A stretch of DNA of 64,000 bases, taken from assembly GCF_028823665.1 (NCBI RefSeq), contig NZ_JAPEHV010000001.1, positions 124,001-188,000 on the forward strand. The letters run 5' to 3'. Made by a program: the position numbers and the translations under genes. Below the pieces are notes generated by a model, which was not told the origin of the DNA, searched no databases, and saw only the letters and a list, made by a program, of their open reading frames with translations. The stretch's first letter is position 1. Each line of letters begins with the position of its first letter. This document shows positions 1-7,600 of this stretch, piece by piece. This DNA comes from Microbacterium sp. C7(2022) (lineage in GTDB: Bacteria; Actinomycetota; Actinomycetes; Actinomycetales; Microbacteriaceae).

Positions 1-1778
1 GTGTGGTGTTCGCGGTTGTCGCGATCGTCTGGTTGGCGGTGCGGCAAGCATGGGCTCCCGCGCAGGGCGCGGTATCTCTCGGCGAGGGACCGGTGTCCAC
101 GTCGCACGTGCGTCGGGTGCTGACCGGAGCGGGCGTTGTCGCGCTGGCCGTGGTCATCGGGGTCGCTACCGCGGGCTTTGCCGCGCCCGCGGGCCCGCGA
201 TACGTGCTGCGTGACGTGGTGATTCCCCCGTTCGACGTGAAGGAGTACGCCAGCCCACTGCAATCGTTCCGCGGCTACGTGCGTGACTTCGACGCTGATC
301 CTCTGTTCACCGTGTCGGGTCTTCCGCAGGGTGCGCGCGTGCGCATCGCCGCGATGGACGCGTATTCGGGCACGGTATACAACGTCTCTGAGGGCGGCGC
401 GGGGTCATCGAGCGCGTTCGTGCCGGTGCGTCCCGAAATGTCGCCCGATGCCGAGGGCACCCCGGCGAGTGTTCACGTGCAGATCGCCGACCTGAAGGGC
501 GTGTGGTTGCCGACGGTGGGCGCCGTGACCCAGATCGGTTTCGCCGGGGAGAGCGCTGATGACCTTCGACGCGCGGCGCACTACAACGCGGCGACGCAGA
601 CGGCGGTTCTTACCTCGGGTGTGCAGCCCGGAGCCGAGTACGACCTCGACGTGGTGATCCCCGAGACGCCGAACGACACGGCACTGGCCGATACGCCGTT
701 CGCGCCGGTGCGCATGCCGGCCCAAGAGGGCGTGCCGCAGGACTTCGTCGAGATCGCCTCACAGGCCGTCGCCGACGCCGAGACCCCGATCGAACAGGTG
801 CGCGCGCTGCAGCAGTCGCTCTCGGAGCGAGGGTTCTTCAGTCATGGCCTCGAGGGAGAGCCCCTCTCGCGCGCCGGGCACGGTGCCGAGCGCATCACCA
901 CCCTGCTCGGCTCGGAGCAGATGGTCGGGGATGACGAGCAGTACGCCGTCGCGATGGCGTTGCTGGCGAACTCGATCGGCATCCCCGCACGCGTAGTGAT
1001 GGGGTTCCACCCCGACGAGAACCAGACGGCTTCGGGCGTATTCACGGCCACGGGCGAGAACCTGCACGCGTGGGTCGAGGTCGCCTTCGACGGGGCCGGC
1101 TGGGTGCCGTTCGATCCGACGCCGCCCGAAGATCAGGTTCCGAGCGACCAGACCACCAAGCCTCGGGCCGACCCGAAGCCGCAGGTGCTGCAGCCGCCGC
1201 CTCCGCAGCAAGAGCCGGTCGACCTGCCCCCGACCGTTCCCGACGAGCGGGAGCAGAACGATGACCAAGAAGAGTCGGCGTTCGAATACGGCTTCATCCT
1301 GCTGATCGCCGGGTCGCTGTTGCTCACGCTCGCGTTGCTGCTGGCGCCGTTCCTGATCATCGGCGCGATCAAGGCATCTCGCCGTCGTCGCCGCCTGCAG
1401 GCCGAGCGCAGCGCCGACCGCATCAGCGGTGGGTGGGAGGAACTCGTCGACCGGGCCGCCGACTACGGCAGCCCGGTGCGAGTTGGCGGTACACGGATGG
1501 ATGATGCCACCACCGTGAGTACCGCCTTCGAGCAGACGGCGGTCGTCACGCTCGCCGCCCGCGCCGACGCCGAGGTGTTCGGGCCGACCGACCCGACCGA
1601 CCAGGACGTTGCCGAGTTCTGGCGCCAGGTCGACGACATCGTCGCCGAGATGGGCCGCAGCACGTCGGTCTGGGGGCGCCTGCGCGCACGACTGAGCCTG
1701 CGCTCACTGCTTGCGGGCACGCGATTCGCGCTGCGCAGTCCGCGGACGTCCCGGCGGGAAGCGGGGCACGACGCATGA
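1..1778 (+). CDS. Transglutaminase-like membrane protein (TgpA/DUF3488 type), 5' partial
   Basis: The gene enters from beyond the left edge, so the N-terminal membrane domain is missing. The fragment starts with the end of a membrane segment, then an extracytoplasmic region with a transglutaminase-like core (roughly residues 255-375 of the fragment), a Pro/Gln-rich linker, one membrane helix (about 427-450), a basic RRRRR stop and a cytoplasmic tail. The core keeps the His (H355 in HAWVEV) and Asp (D371 in FDPT) of the usual Cys-His-Asp triad. The position where the family carries Cys, in the GxCEQ(F/Y)A motif, reads GDDEQYA (D311). It may therefore be a binding or scaffold protein rather than an active cysteine enzyme. 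The stop overlaps the next start (ATGA), so it belongs to the downstream phosphosignalling operon. In related genomes MoxR-type AAA and DUF58 genes usually sit just upstream. Confidence 0.85.
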   Translation, partial: VVFAVVAIVWLAVRQAWAPAQGAVSLGEGPVSTSHVRRVLTGAGVVALAVVIGVATAGFAAPAGPRYVLRDVVIPPFDVKEYASPLQSFRGYVRDFDADPLFTVSGLPQGARVRIAAMDAYSGTVYNVSEGGAGSSSAFVPVRPEMSPDAEGTPASVHVQIADLKGVWLPTVGAVTQIGFAGESADDLRRAAHYNAATQTAVLTSGVQPGAEYDLDVVIPETPNDTALADTPFAPVRMPAQEGVPQDFVEIASQAVADAETPIEQVRALQQSLSERGFFSHGLEGEPLSRAGHGAERITTLLGSEQMVGDDEQYAVAMALLANSIGIPARVVMGFHPDENQTASGVFTATGENLHAWVEVAFDGAGWVPFDPTPPEDQVPSDQTTKPRADPKPQVLQPPPPQQEPVDLPPTVPDEREQNDDQEESAFEYGFILLIAGSLLLTLALLLAPFLIIGAIKASRRRRRLQAERSADRISGGWEELVDRAADYGSPVRVGGTRMDDATTVSTAFEQTAVVTLAARADAEVFGPTDPTDQDVAEFWRQVDDIVAEMGRSTSVWGRLRARLSLRSLLAGTRFALRSPRTSRREAGHDA

Positions 1779-2152
1779 CGACCTTGTCGCCCTACGCCCC
1801 CTCAGACGCGGGCGATGACTCGGCGGCAGCACCCGTTCTCGCCCTGACGTGGGACGATGGCACACGGACGGCGGTCTACGATCGCATGCTGTGCGGGCGC
1901 AATCCCGCGTGGGAAGACGGAGCGGTGGTGGTGACATTGCGTGACGAGACGCTGTCGCTGTCGCGCACCCACTGCGAGATCGGCCGCGATGCCGGCGGCA
2001 CGTGGATCACCGATCGGCACTCATCCAATGGCACGGTGCGAGTGCGAGGGGGCGAGCGGATGCCACTGATCGCCGGCCTTGCATACTCCCTTCACGTCGG
2101 TGACCGCATCGAACTCGGTGACCGCAGTGCGGTTGTGGGGGGTGCCGCATGA
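1775..2152 (+). CDS. Small FHA-domain protein
   Basis: A 125-residue protein that is essentially one forkhead-associated domain, the fold that binds phosphothreonine peptides. The signature elements are present: GRN at the first loop, LSRTHCEI with the conserved Ser-Arg and His, and SSNGT with the Asn-Gly pair. There is no signal peptide or membrane segment, so it should act in the cytoplasm. It overlaps the transglutaminase-like gene by 4 bases upstream and the phosphatase gene by 4 bases downstream, which points to translational coupling. By context it is probably a substrate or adaptor of the kinase encoded further along the operon; the partner cannot be told from sequence. Confidence 0.9.
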   Translation: MTTLSPYAPSDAGDDSAAAPVLALTWDDGTRTAVYDRMLCGRNPAWEDGAVVVTLRDETLSLSRTHCEIGRDAGGTWITDRHSSNGTVRVRGGERMPLIAGLAYSLHVGDRIELGDRSAVVGGAA

Positions 2153-3012
2153 CTGTTGCACCCCCGCCGATCGTTGTCGCGTGCGGAGCGGCGACCGACC
2201 CCGGACTGCGTCGCGCGCTCAATGAGGACTCACACATCGCGGCCGCGCCGGTCTTCCTCGTCGCCGACGGAATGGGCGGGCACCACGCGGGCGAAGTGGC
2301 CAGCGCAACGGTGATCGATGAGTTCGCACAACTCGTGGGGCGACCGAGCGTCGCGCTCGCCGAAGTTCGGGCAACGCTCGGTCGCGCGCGTCAACGGGTA
2401 CACGCGCTCCCCGCGGGTGACGGAGCGAGCGCGGGAACCACGCTGTCGGGGGTCGTGGTTTGCGACGTTGACGGCACGGCATATTGGCTCACCCTCAACG
2501 TGGGGGATTCGCGCACCTACCGCTTCTTCGAGGGAGAGCTCGAGCAGTTGAGTGTCGACCACACGGTCGTACAAGAACTCGTCGCCGCCGGGACGCTCAC
2601 CGTCGCCGCCGCGCGAACAGACTCGCGGCGCAACGTCATCACGCGAGCGATCGGAGCCGACAGCGAGAGCGAGACTGACTACTGGCTGGTCCCCGCCGAG
2701 CAGGGCGATCGCATTCTGGTGTGCTCAGACGGACTCCCCGACGAACTCGAGGACGACGCCATCGCCGCGATTCTGGGGAGCGTCGCCGACCCGCAGGAGG
2801 CAGCGACCCGCCTGGTCCACGAAGCGATGCTCAAGGGTGGGCGAGACAACATCACCGCCGTCGTCGCCGACGCGGTGACGGTTCACGGTAGCGATGGGTC
2901 GCGCGCCCTGGACCGCACCGTCCCGCCGGCGGCGCCGATCGAACCGCCGACCGATGACGATCTCGATGAAGACACTCGCCCGCGTGCGATGACAGGAGGC
3001 GCGCGCCGATGA
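2149..3012 (+). CDS. PP2C-family serine/threonine protein phosphatase
   Basis: A soluble 287-residue metal-dependent phosphatase that removes phosphate from Ser/Thr. The PP2C metal-binding motifs are visible: VADGMGGHHAGE near residue 40, GDSRTYRF near 120 and GGRDNITAVVAD near 237. Unlike PstP of mycobacteria it ends without a membrane helix or extracellular tail; the last 45 residues are acidic and Pro-rich. It overlaps both neighbours by 4 bases. It is the natural antagonist of the kinase two genes downstream, and the FHA proteins on both sides are likely joint substrates. Confidence 0.93.
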   Translation: MTVAPPPIVVACGAATDPGLRRALNEDSHIAAAPVFLVADGMGGHHAGEVASATVIDEFAQLVGRPSVALAEVRATLGRARQRVHALPAGDGASAGTTLSGVVVCDVDGTAYWLTLNVGDSRTYRFFEGELEQLSVDHTVVQELVAAGTLTVAAARTDSRRNVITRAIGADSESETDYWLVPAEQGDRILVCSDGLPDELEDDAIAAILGSVADPQEAATRLVHEAMLKGGRDNITAVVADAVTVHGSDGSRALDRTVPPAAPIEPPTDDDLDEDTRPRAMTGGARR

Positions 3013-4442
3013 CCGCTCACTATGCTCCGGGTGCTCACCCGGTTGCCGTTACCCCGCACGGCTTCGTCATGCTCAGCCCGGAATCCTCGGCGTCGCTGGT
3101 CGCCCGTGTGTGGCACGATGTCGCTGCCGGCCGAGGTCTTCCCGCGGTGCTCGAAGCCCTCACAGGGGCGTACGGCACGTCGTTGGCGGCGATTCCGCCG
3201 TTCGCGGTCGTGCTGCGTGAGTCTGATTCGTGGCGCATCGCCGTGCGCGGCGATATCGCCGTTGAGGTGGAGAGCGCAGGGGGAGCCGAGCTGCTGAGCG
3301 GCGCGGGAGTGACCACGTGGAGTGAACGCGTGCTGGGCTCTGCCTCACGGGTCACCGTGAGTGCGGCCACCGCTGACGCGCCCAGCGAGTTGCCCATCGA
3401 TGCGGGGGTCGTCCTCGTCTCGAAGATCCAGTGGGTTCCGGACGCCGCGGCAGAGCCAGACCCTGAGCCCAATGCCGACGCCGATGCCGACCGAGCCGAG
3501 GTCGCGCCGGCGCCGCCGGTGATCGGTCCGCCGGTTCCCGGGCTCGTGCCTCACGGGTTCAGTGCCGCCGAGCCCGTGAGCCCCCGACCGCCCCTGCCGC
3601 CACGCCAGGCGTCGGTTCCATCGCAGCCGGCGGGCGCGGCATCCATTCCCCCTTCCGCTGCCCCGGGGATCATCGACTCAGCCGCAGTGCTCGCGCTGAG
3701 CGACACCCTGCTTCCTCAAGAGACCACGTTCACCGTGGGCGACGAAGAGCACGACGAAGCCGCGTCCGACGGTTCAGCGGTCGACGACGACTTCGATGCG
3801 ACCGAGATCTCCGAGCGCAGCGGCTCAGCGGCGAACACGCCGAACACGCCGAACACGCCGGCCGACGACGACGTCGCGGAGGCGACGGTCATGCGCGCAG
3901 GGGTCGAGGGTGCAGCTGCTCGGACACCGCGGCCTGCCCCCGCTCTGGGCGACCACGACGGGCAGACCGTTTCTCTCGCCGAGGCGCGGGCGGCGCGACA
4001 GCGCGCGGCCGGCGGGGGCGCGGCATCCGATCTTCCGGCATCGTCCGGCAGTGCCGCAGGCTCGACCGAACCACCCCCGCTCGCACCTCCCCGCCTTCCA
4101 TCACCCGGTCAGCTGCGCGTGTCGACGGGGCAGGTTGTTCCCCTCAATCGCACCGTCGTCTTCGGGCGTCGCCCGCGTTCGACGCGCATCACGGGCACCG
4201 ATCTGCCGCACCTCATCACCGTCGAGTCGCCCCAACAAGACATCTCACGCAGCCACCTCGAGGTGCGCGTCGAGGGTGGCAGCATCGTCGCCACCGACCT
4301 CGACACCACGAACGGCACGCTGTTGGTGCGCTCGGGCGCCGACCCGGTGCGCTTGCACCCGCACGAGGCGACCGTTGTCGTGCACGGCGACATTCTCGAC
4401 CTCGGCGACGGCGTCACGGTGACCGTCGAGGAAGACGCGTGA
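3009..4442 (+). CDS. FHA-domain protein with long disordered central region
   Basis: A 477-residue protein. Residues 1-150 form a folded N-terminal region of unknown type. Residues about 150-360 are rich in Pro, Ala, Asp and Glu and look disordered, with a triplicated Asn-Thr-Pro motif encoded by three 9-base repeats at 3832-3858. A C-terminal FHA domain (about 370-470) carries FGRR, ISRSHLEV and TTNGT. Thr-rich stretches before the FHA domain, such as PQETTFTVGDEE and EATVMRAG, resemble kinase target sites, so the protein could bind its own phosphorylated linker. The start overlaps the phosphatase stop and the stop overlaps the kinase start, both by 4 bases. Confidence 0.85.
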   Translation: MTAHYAPGAHPVAVTPHGFVMLSPESSASLVARVWHDVAAGRGLPAVLEALTGAYGTSLAAIPPFAVVLRESDSWRIAVRGDIAVEVESAGGAELLSGAGVTTWSERVLGSASRVTVSAATADAPSELPIDAGVVLVSKIQWVPDAAAEPDPEPNADADADRAEVAPAPPVIGPPVPGLVPHGFSAAEPVSPRPPLPPRQASVPSQPAGAASIPPSAAPGIIDSAAVLALSDTLLPQETTFTVGDEEHDEAASDGSAVDDDFDATEISERSGSAANTPNTPNTPADDDVAEATVMRAGVEGAAARTPRPAPALGDHDGQTVSLAEARAARQRAAGGGAASDLPASSGSAAGSTEPPPLAPPRLPSPGQLRVSTGQVVPLNRTVVFGRRPRSTRITGTDLPHLITVESPQQDISRSHLEVRVEGGSIVATDLDTTNGTLLVRSGADPVRLHPHEATVVVHGDILDLGDGVTVTVEEDA

Positions 4443-6217
4443 GCGCGAAGCGCGCGCCAGCCGCGCCACCCGACCTGCAGGGTTTCACGTTCATCGACGT
4501 GCTGGGCTCGGGCGGATTCGCCGACGTGTACCTGTACGAGCAACACCTGCCTAAGCGCCGCGTCGCCGTCAAGGTGTTGCTCCCCGATCGCATGTCGAGC
4601 GGATCGGTTGAAGAGTTCACCGCCGAGGCCAACGTCATGGCGATGCTGTCGACGCACCCCGCGATCGTCACGATCTACCAGGCCGGCGTCGCACGCGACG
4701 GGCGCCCGTACCTGGTGATGGAGTACTGCCCCAAGCCCAATCTGCAGGTGCGCTACCGCCGCGAGCCGTTCTCGGTGGCCGAGTCGCTGCGCGTCGGCGT
4801 GCAGGTCGCCGCGGCCGTCGAGACGGCGCACCGCGCGGGCGTGCTGCACCGCGACATCAAGCCCGCCAACGTTCTGGTCACCGAGTACAACCGCCCGGCG
4901 CTCACCGACTTCGGCATCGCTTCGACGACAAGTGCGGCCGACGAATCGGCGGGCTTGTCGATCCCGTGGTCGCCGCCCGAGGCGTTTGCCGATGTTCCGC
5001 GCAGCGATGCGCGCAGCGATGTGTACCAGTTGGGCGCGACGGTGTACTCGCTGCTCGTGGGGCGGTCGCCGTTCGAGCTCGGAGATCAGCGCAACACCGC
5101 GGCCGACCTGATGGAGCGGATTGAGCGGATGCCGCTGCCCGCCGTCGCGCGCGCGGACGTCCCCGTTTCGCTCCAGCACGTGCTGGAGCGTGCCATGGCG
5201 AAGTCGGGGGGCGACCGATACGAGAGCGCCCTCGCGTTTGCGCGCGCGCTGCAGAAGGTGCAGATCGAGCTTTCGCACGCGGTGACGCCCATCGACATCC
5301 TCGACGACTCTGCTGAGGCAGACGATGACGAGGACGATGACGACGGCCTGACCCGCGTGCGTGGCGTGGTCAGCATCGACCCGGCCACCGGCCCGGCGGC
5401 CGGGCTCACGCGTCCCACCACGGCAGCATTCGCGCCTGACACCACCGACGCTCGCGCCGAAACCCAGTCGCGCACTGTGCAGCGTTCTCGCGGGTTCGCT
5501 CCGGCGGGGGATGGGACGGATGCCACGATCGCCCGCGGCGCCGCTTTCGCACCCGGCGCCTTCGCGCCCGCGCCGGGCGCTGCACCCGCCACGGATGCGG
5601 CGTCGGGCGCGGGCGCTTCGCCGACCTACGCGGCACCGGGCGCCGACGGCGCACAGGACCTCGATCACACGGTGATCCGCGGTGGCACCGCGCCGGCGGG
5701 TCTCACCGCGGCGAGCCCCGCCGCGGTACCCGTCGACCCGGCACCCATGGCGTTCACCGGGCCGCCGCCGACGGCCGCTGTGTCATCCCCGATCGCGCGT
5801 TCGCGGCGGGGTCTGTGGATCGCGCTCGGCGCTGGCGCTGCCGCGCTCATCCTCATCGCGGTGGTCGCGGTGTCACTCCCCGGCCTGCTATCGGGGCCGG
5901 CAGAGGTCGAGCCCACCCCGCTGACCAGTTCGCAGCCGCAGGATCCGTTGTCGACCGTCGTTCCCGAGCCAGCCGATCTCGCCGGTAGCGAGTCGAGCGA
6001 TGGCATCCGATTCACATGGTCCAACCCCGACCCGCAGGATGGCGACTTCTACCTCTACGGTGTCGTCGATGCCGCCGGCGGCGAGCCTGCCTACACGTCG
6101 GTCGCCGACACCGAGGTCACCGTTGACGCTGACGCTTCGGGTCGCACGTGCCTCGAAGTGATGACCGTGCGGGCGAACGGTTCGTCGAGTGAGCCGGTGA
6201 GGGCGTGCGCTCCGTGA
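4439..6217 (+). CDS. Transmembrane serine/threonine protein kinase
   Basis: A 592-residue Hanks-type kinase starting with GTG inside the previous stop. The N-terminal catalytic domain (about 14-275) has the glycine loop GSGGFADVY, the ATP lysine K45 (VAVKVLL), the catalytic loop HRDIKPANV (D139) and the metal-binding TDFG. An acidic run and a Thr-rich juxtamembrane linker follow. A single membrane helix (about 458-480) leads to an extracytoplasmic tail of about 110 residues ending in a fibronectin-III-like fold with two Cys. There are no PASTA repeats, so the external signal is probably not muropeptide of the PknB type. With the phosphatase and three FHA proteins in one operon, this is a self-contained phosphosignalling unit. 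Confidence 0.93.
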   Translation: MSAKRAPAAPPDLQGFTFIDVLGSGGFADVYLYEQHLPKRRVAVKVLLPDRMSSGSVEEFTAEANVMAMLSTHPAIVTIYQAGVARDGRPYLVMEYCPKPNLQVRYRREPFSVAESLRVGVQVAAAVETAHRAGVLHRDIKPANVLVTEYNRPALTDFGIASTTSAADESAGLSIPWSPPEAFADVPRSDARSDVYQLGATVYSLLVGRSPFELGDQRNTAADLMERIERMPLPAVARADVPVSLQHVLERAMAKSGGDRYESALAFARALQKVQIELSHAVTPIDILDDSAEADDDEDDDDGLTRVRGVVSIDPATGPAAGLTRPTTAAFAPDTTDARAETQSRTVQRSRGFAPAGDGTDATIARGAAFAPGAFAPAPGAAPATDAASGAGASPTYAAPGADGAQDLDHTVIRGGTAPAGLTAASPAAVPVDPAPMAFTGPPPTAAVSSPIARSRRGLWIALGAGAAALILIAVVAVSLPGLLSGPAEVEPTPLTSSQPQDPLSTVVPEPADLAGSESSDGIRFTWSNPDPQDGDFYLYGVVDAAGGEPAYTSVADTEVTVDADASGRTCLEVMTVRANGSSSEPVRACAP

Positions 6218-6276
6218 GCGACGTGAGCGACGTGAGCGACGAGAGCGACGAGAATGCGCCGGGGGGCGGAGAGCAC

Positions 6277-6999
6277 ATGACTAACAGCGACTTGATCGTC
6301 GACTTCGCCGGCGAGGAGTTTCGTGTCCGCTCAGGAGATGTCTTCCGGGTCGGCCGCGAAGGCGACCTCGCGATCGATGACAATTTGTTCCTGCACCGCC
6401 ACTTCCTTACGGTCGAGAACGTCGACGGGTTGTGGCTGCTGTCGAACGTCGGCAGTCGCCTGCGCGCCACGGTGACCGACTCAGCGAGCCGCGTGCAAGC
6501 CTGGCTTGCCCCCGGCGCTCGCCTGCCCATCGTGTTCGCTGCGACCTCGGTGATCTTCAGCGCCGGGGCTACGACGTATGAACTCACGATCCGCATCGAC
6601 GAGCCGCCGTTCCGCGAGACCGCACACTTCGCCACGGACGACGGGCAGAGCACGATCGGCGAGGTCCCGCTCACTCCGAGTCAGCGCGTCATGATCCTCG
6701 CGCTCGCCGAGCCGCTGCTGCGCCGCGAGGGCACCGGCATGAGCGAACTGCCCACGTCCGCGCAGGCCGCCGAGCGGATCGGCTGGACGACGACGCGTTT
6801 CAACCGCAAATTGGATGCCGTGTGCGACAAACTCGACCGCATCGGCGTCCCGGGTATGCGCGGTGGTGCGCGCTCCTACGCCACCAACCGCCGCGCGCGC
6901 CTGGTCGAGCATGCGATCGCTGCGCGCCTGGTGACCCGGGAGGACCTTCCCCTTCTCGATGCGGAACGCGAGGCCTCGGCCGACTCCGCCGAGGACTGA
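6277..6999 (+). CDS. Degenerate FHA domain fused to a helix-turn-helix-like C-terminus
   Basis: A 240-residue protein, starting at the ATG preceded by GGAG (6268-6271). Longer in-frame GTG starts at 6205, 6214, 6223 and 6232 lie in a 9-base tandem repeat overlapping the kinase stop. Residues 5-105 resemble an FHA domain with FRVGRE and LHRHF, but the Asn-Gly pair is replaced by NVGSR, so phosphothreonine binding is uncertain. The C-terminal half (about 130-225) has the pattern of a winged helix: LTPSQRVMILALAEPLL, then an SAQAAERIGW/TRFNRKLDAVCDKL helix pair. It could be a DNA-binding output of the kinase operon. A protein-protein adaptor is the alternative. Confidence 0.75.
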   Translation: MTNSDLIVDFAGEEFRVRSGDVFRVGREGDLAIDDNLFLHRHFLTVENVDGLWLLSNVGSRLRATVTDSASRVQAWLAPGARLPIVFAATSVIFSAGATTYELTIRIDEPPFRETAHFATDDGQSTIGEVPLTPSQRVMILALAEPLLRREGTGMSELPTSAQAAERIGWTTTRFNRKLDAVCDKLDRIGVPGMRGGARSYATNRRARLVEHAIAARLVTREDLPLLDAEREASADSAED

Positions 7000-7011
7000 G
7001 CTGACTCGACG

Positions 7012-7527
7012 TCAGCGCACCGGGTCGGCGAGGTGGCGCCCGGTGTGGCTGAGCACTTTCACAATCACGCCGCGCCCGCGCAGCGCCGCGATCGTGCGGC
7101 TCTCCTCTTCGGTGTTGCGTCCGAGCGCGTGAATGTTCGCGACGACCAGCACATCGCCGGTCCGAAGCGTCCCGAACAGTCTGACCAGGCGCTCCTCCCA
7201 CGACTCGAGCGTCTCGGGCGCCGGGTGCCGGAACCCCTCGATCGGCACGCCGAAGCGTGTGAGTTCGTTGCGCTGCTCGACCACCGACGGCATGTCGTCG
7301 CGCGAGATGACGAGCCCGACCAGCCGCGAGCCCGCGGGGCGTGCCTGCCAGAAATGGCGGTCAGCCTGCAGCTCTGAGAAGCACCGCGGGCACTCCGCCG
7401 CTGCGTGCGGCAGGTGCAAGGGAGCAGTGTCGGATGCCACGCCAGACAGCCCGCTATCGGCGGCGTCGCCGGTCGTTGCCGCAATCCCCTCTGCGGGTCG
7501 CAGTGTCTCGCTCATTGCCTCGCTCAT
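7012..7527 (-). CDS. Serine-recombinase-like protein lacking key catalytic arginines
   Basis: A 171-residue protein starting at the ATG preceded by AGAGGGG; an upstream in-frame start exists at 7581. Residues 1-45 are low complexity, CPRC (47-50) could bind metal, and residues 68-170 match the N-terminal resolvase/invertase fold (a serine motif, TGDVLVV, LGRNTEEE). Aligned by eye to gamma-delta resolvase, Ser10 corresponds to S75 and Arg71 to R137. Arg8 is replaced by V73, Asp67 by H133 and Arg68 by A134. There is no C-terminal DNA-binding domain. It is therefore probably not an active recombinase; a regulatory or domesticated role is my inference. It is convergent with the FHA operon. Confidence 0.7.
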   Translation of the reverse strand: MSEAMSETLRPAEGIAATTGDAADSGLSGVASDTAPLHLPHAAAECPRCFSELQADRHFWQARPAGSRLVGLVISRDDMPSVVEQRNELTRFGVPIEGFRHPAPETLESWEERLVRLFGTLRTGDVLVVANIHALGRNTEEESRTIAALRGRGVIVKVLSHTGRHLADPVR

Positions 7528-7600
7528 GGAGACCCCTCTTCGTCGGGATTCATTCTCACCCACGCCAGCCGGCAACACCAACAGATCCCGCTCAGTCCCG

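Noticed and set aside
3832..3858. Three 9-base repeats encoding Asn-Thr-Pro in the FHA gene
   Set aside because: Short low-complexity repeat in a disordered linker; not notable on its own.
7012..7527. Active site-specific recombinase or prophage remnant
   Set aside because: Catalytic arginines are missing and no phage or integrase genes or att-like repeats are nearby.
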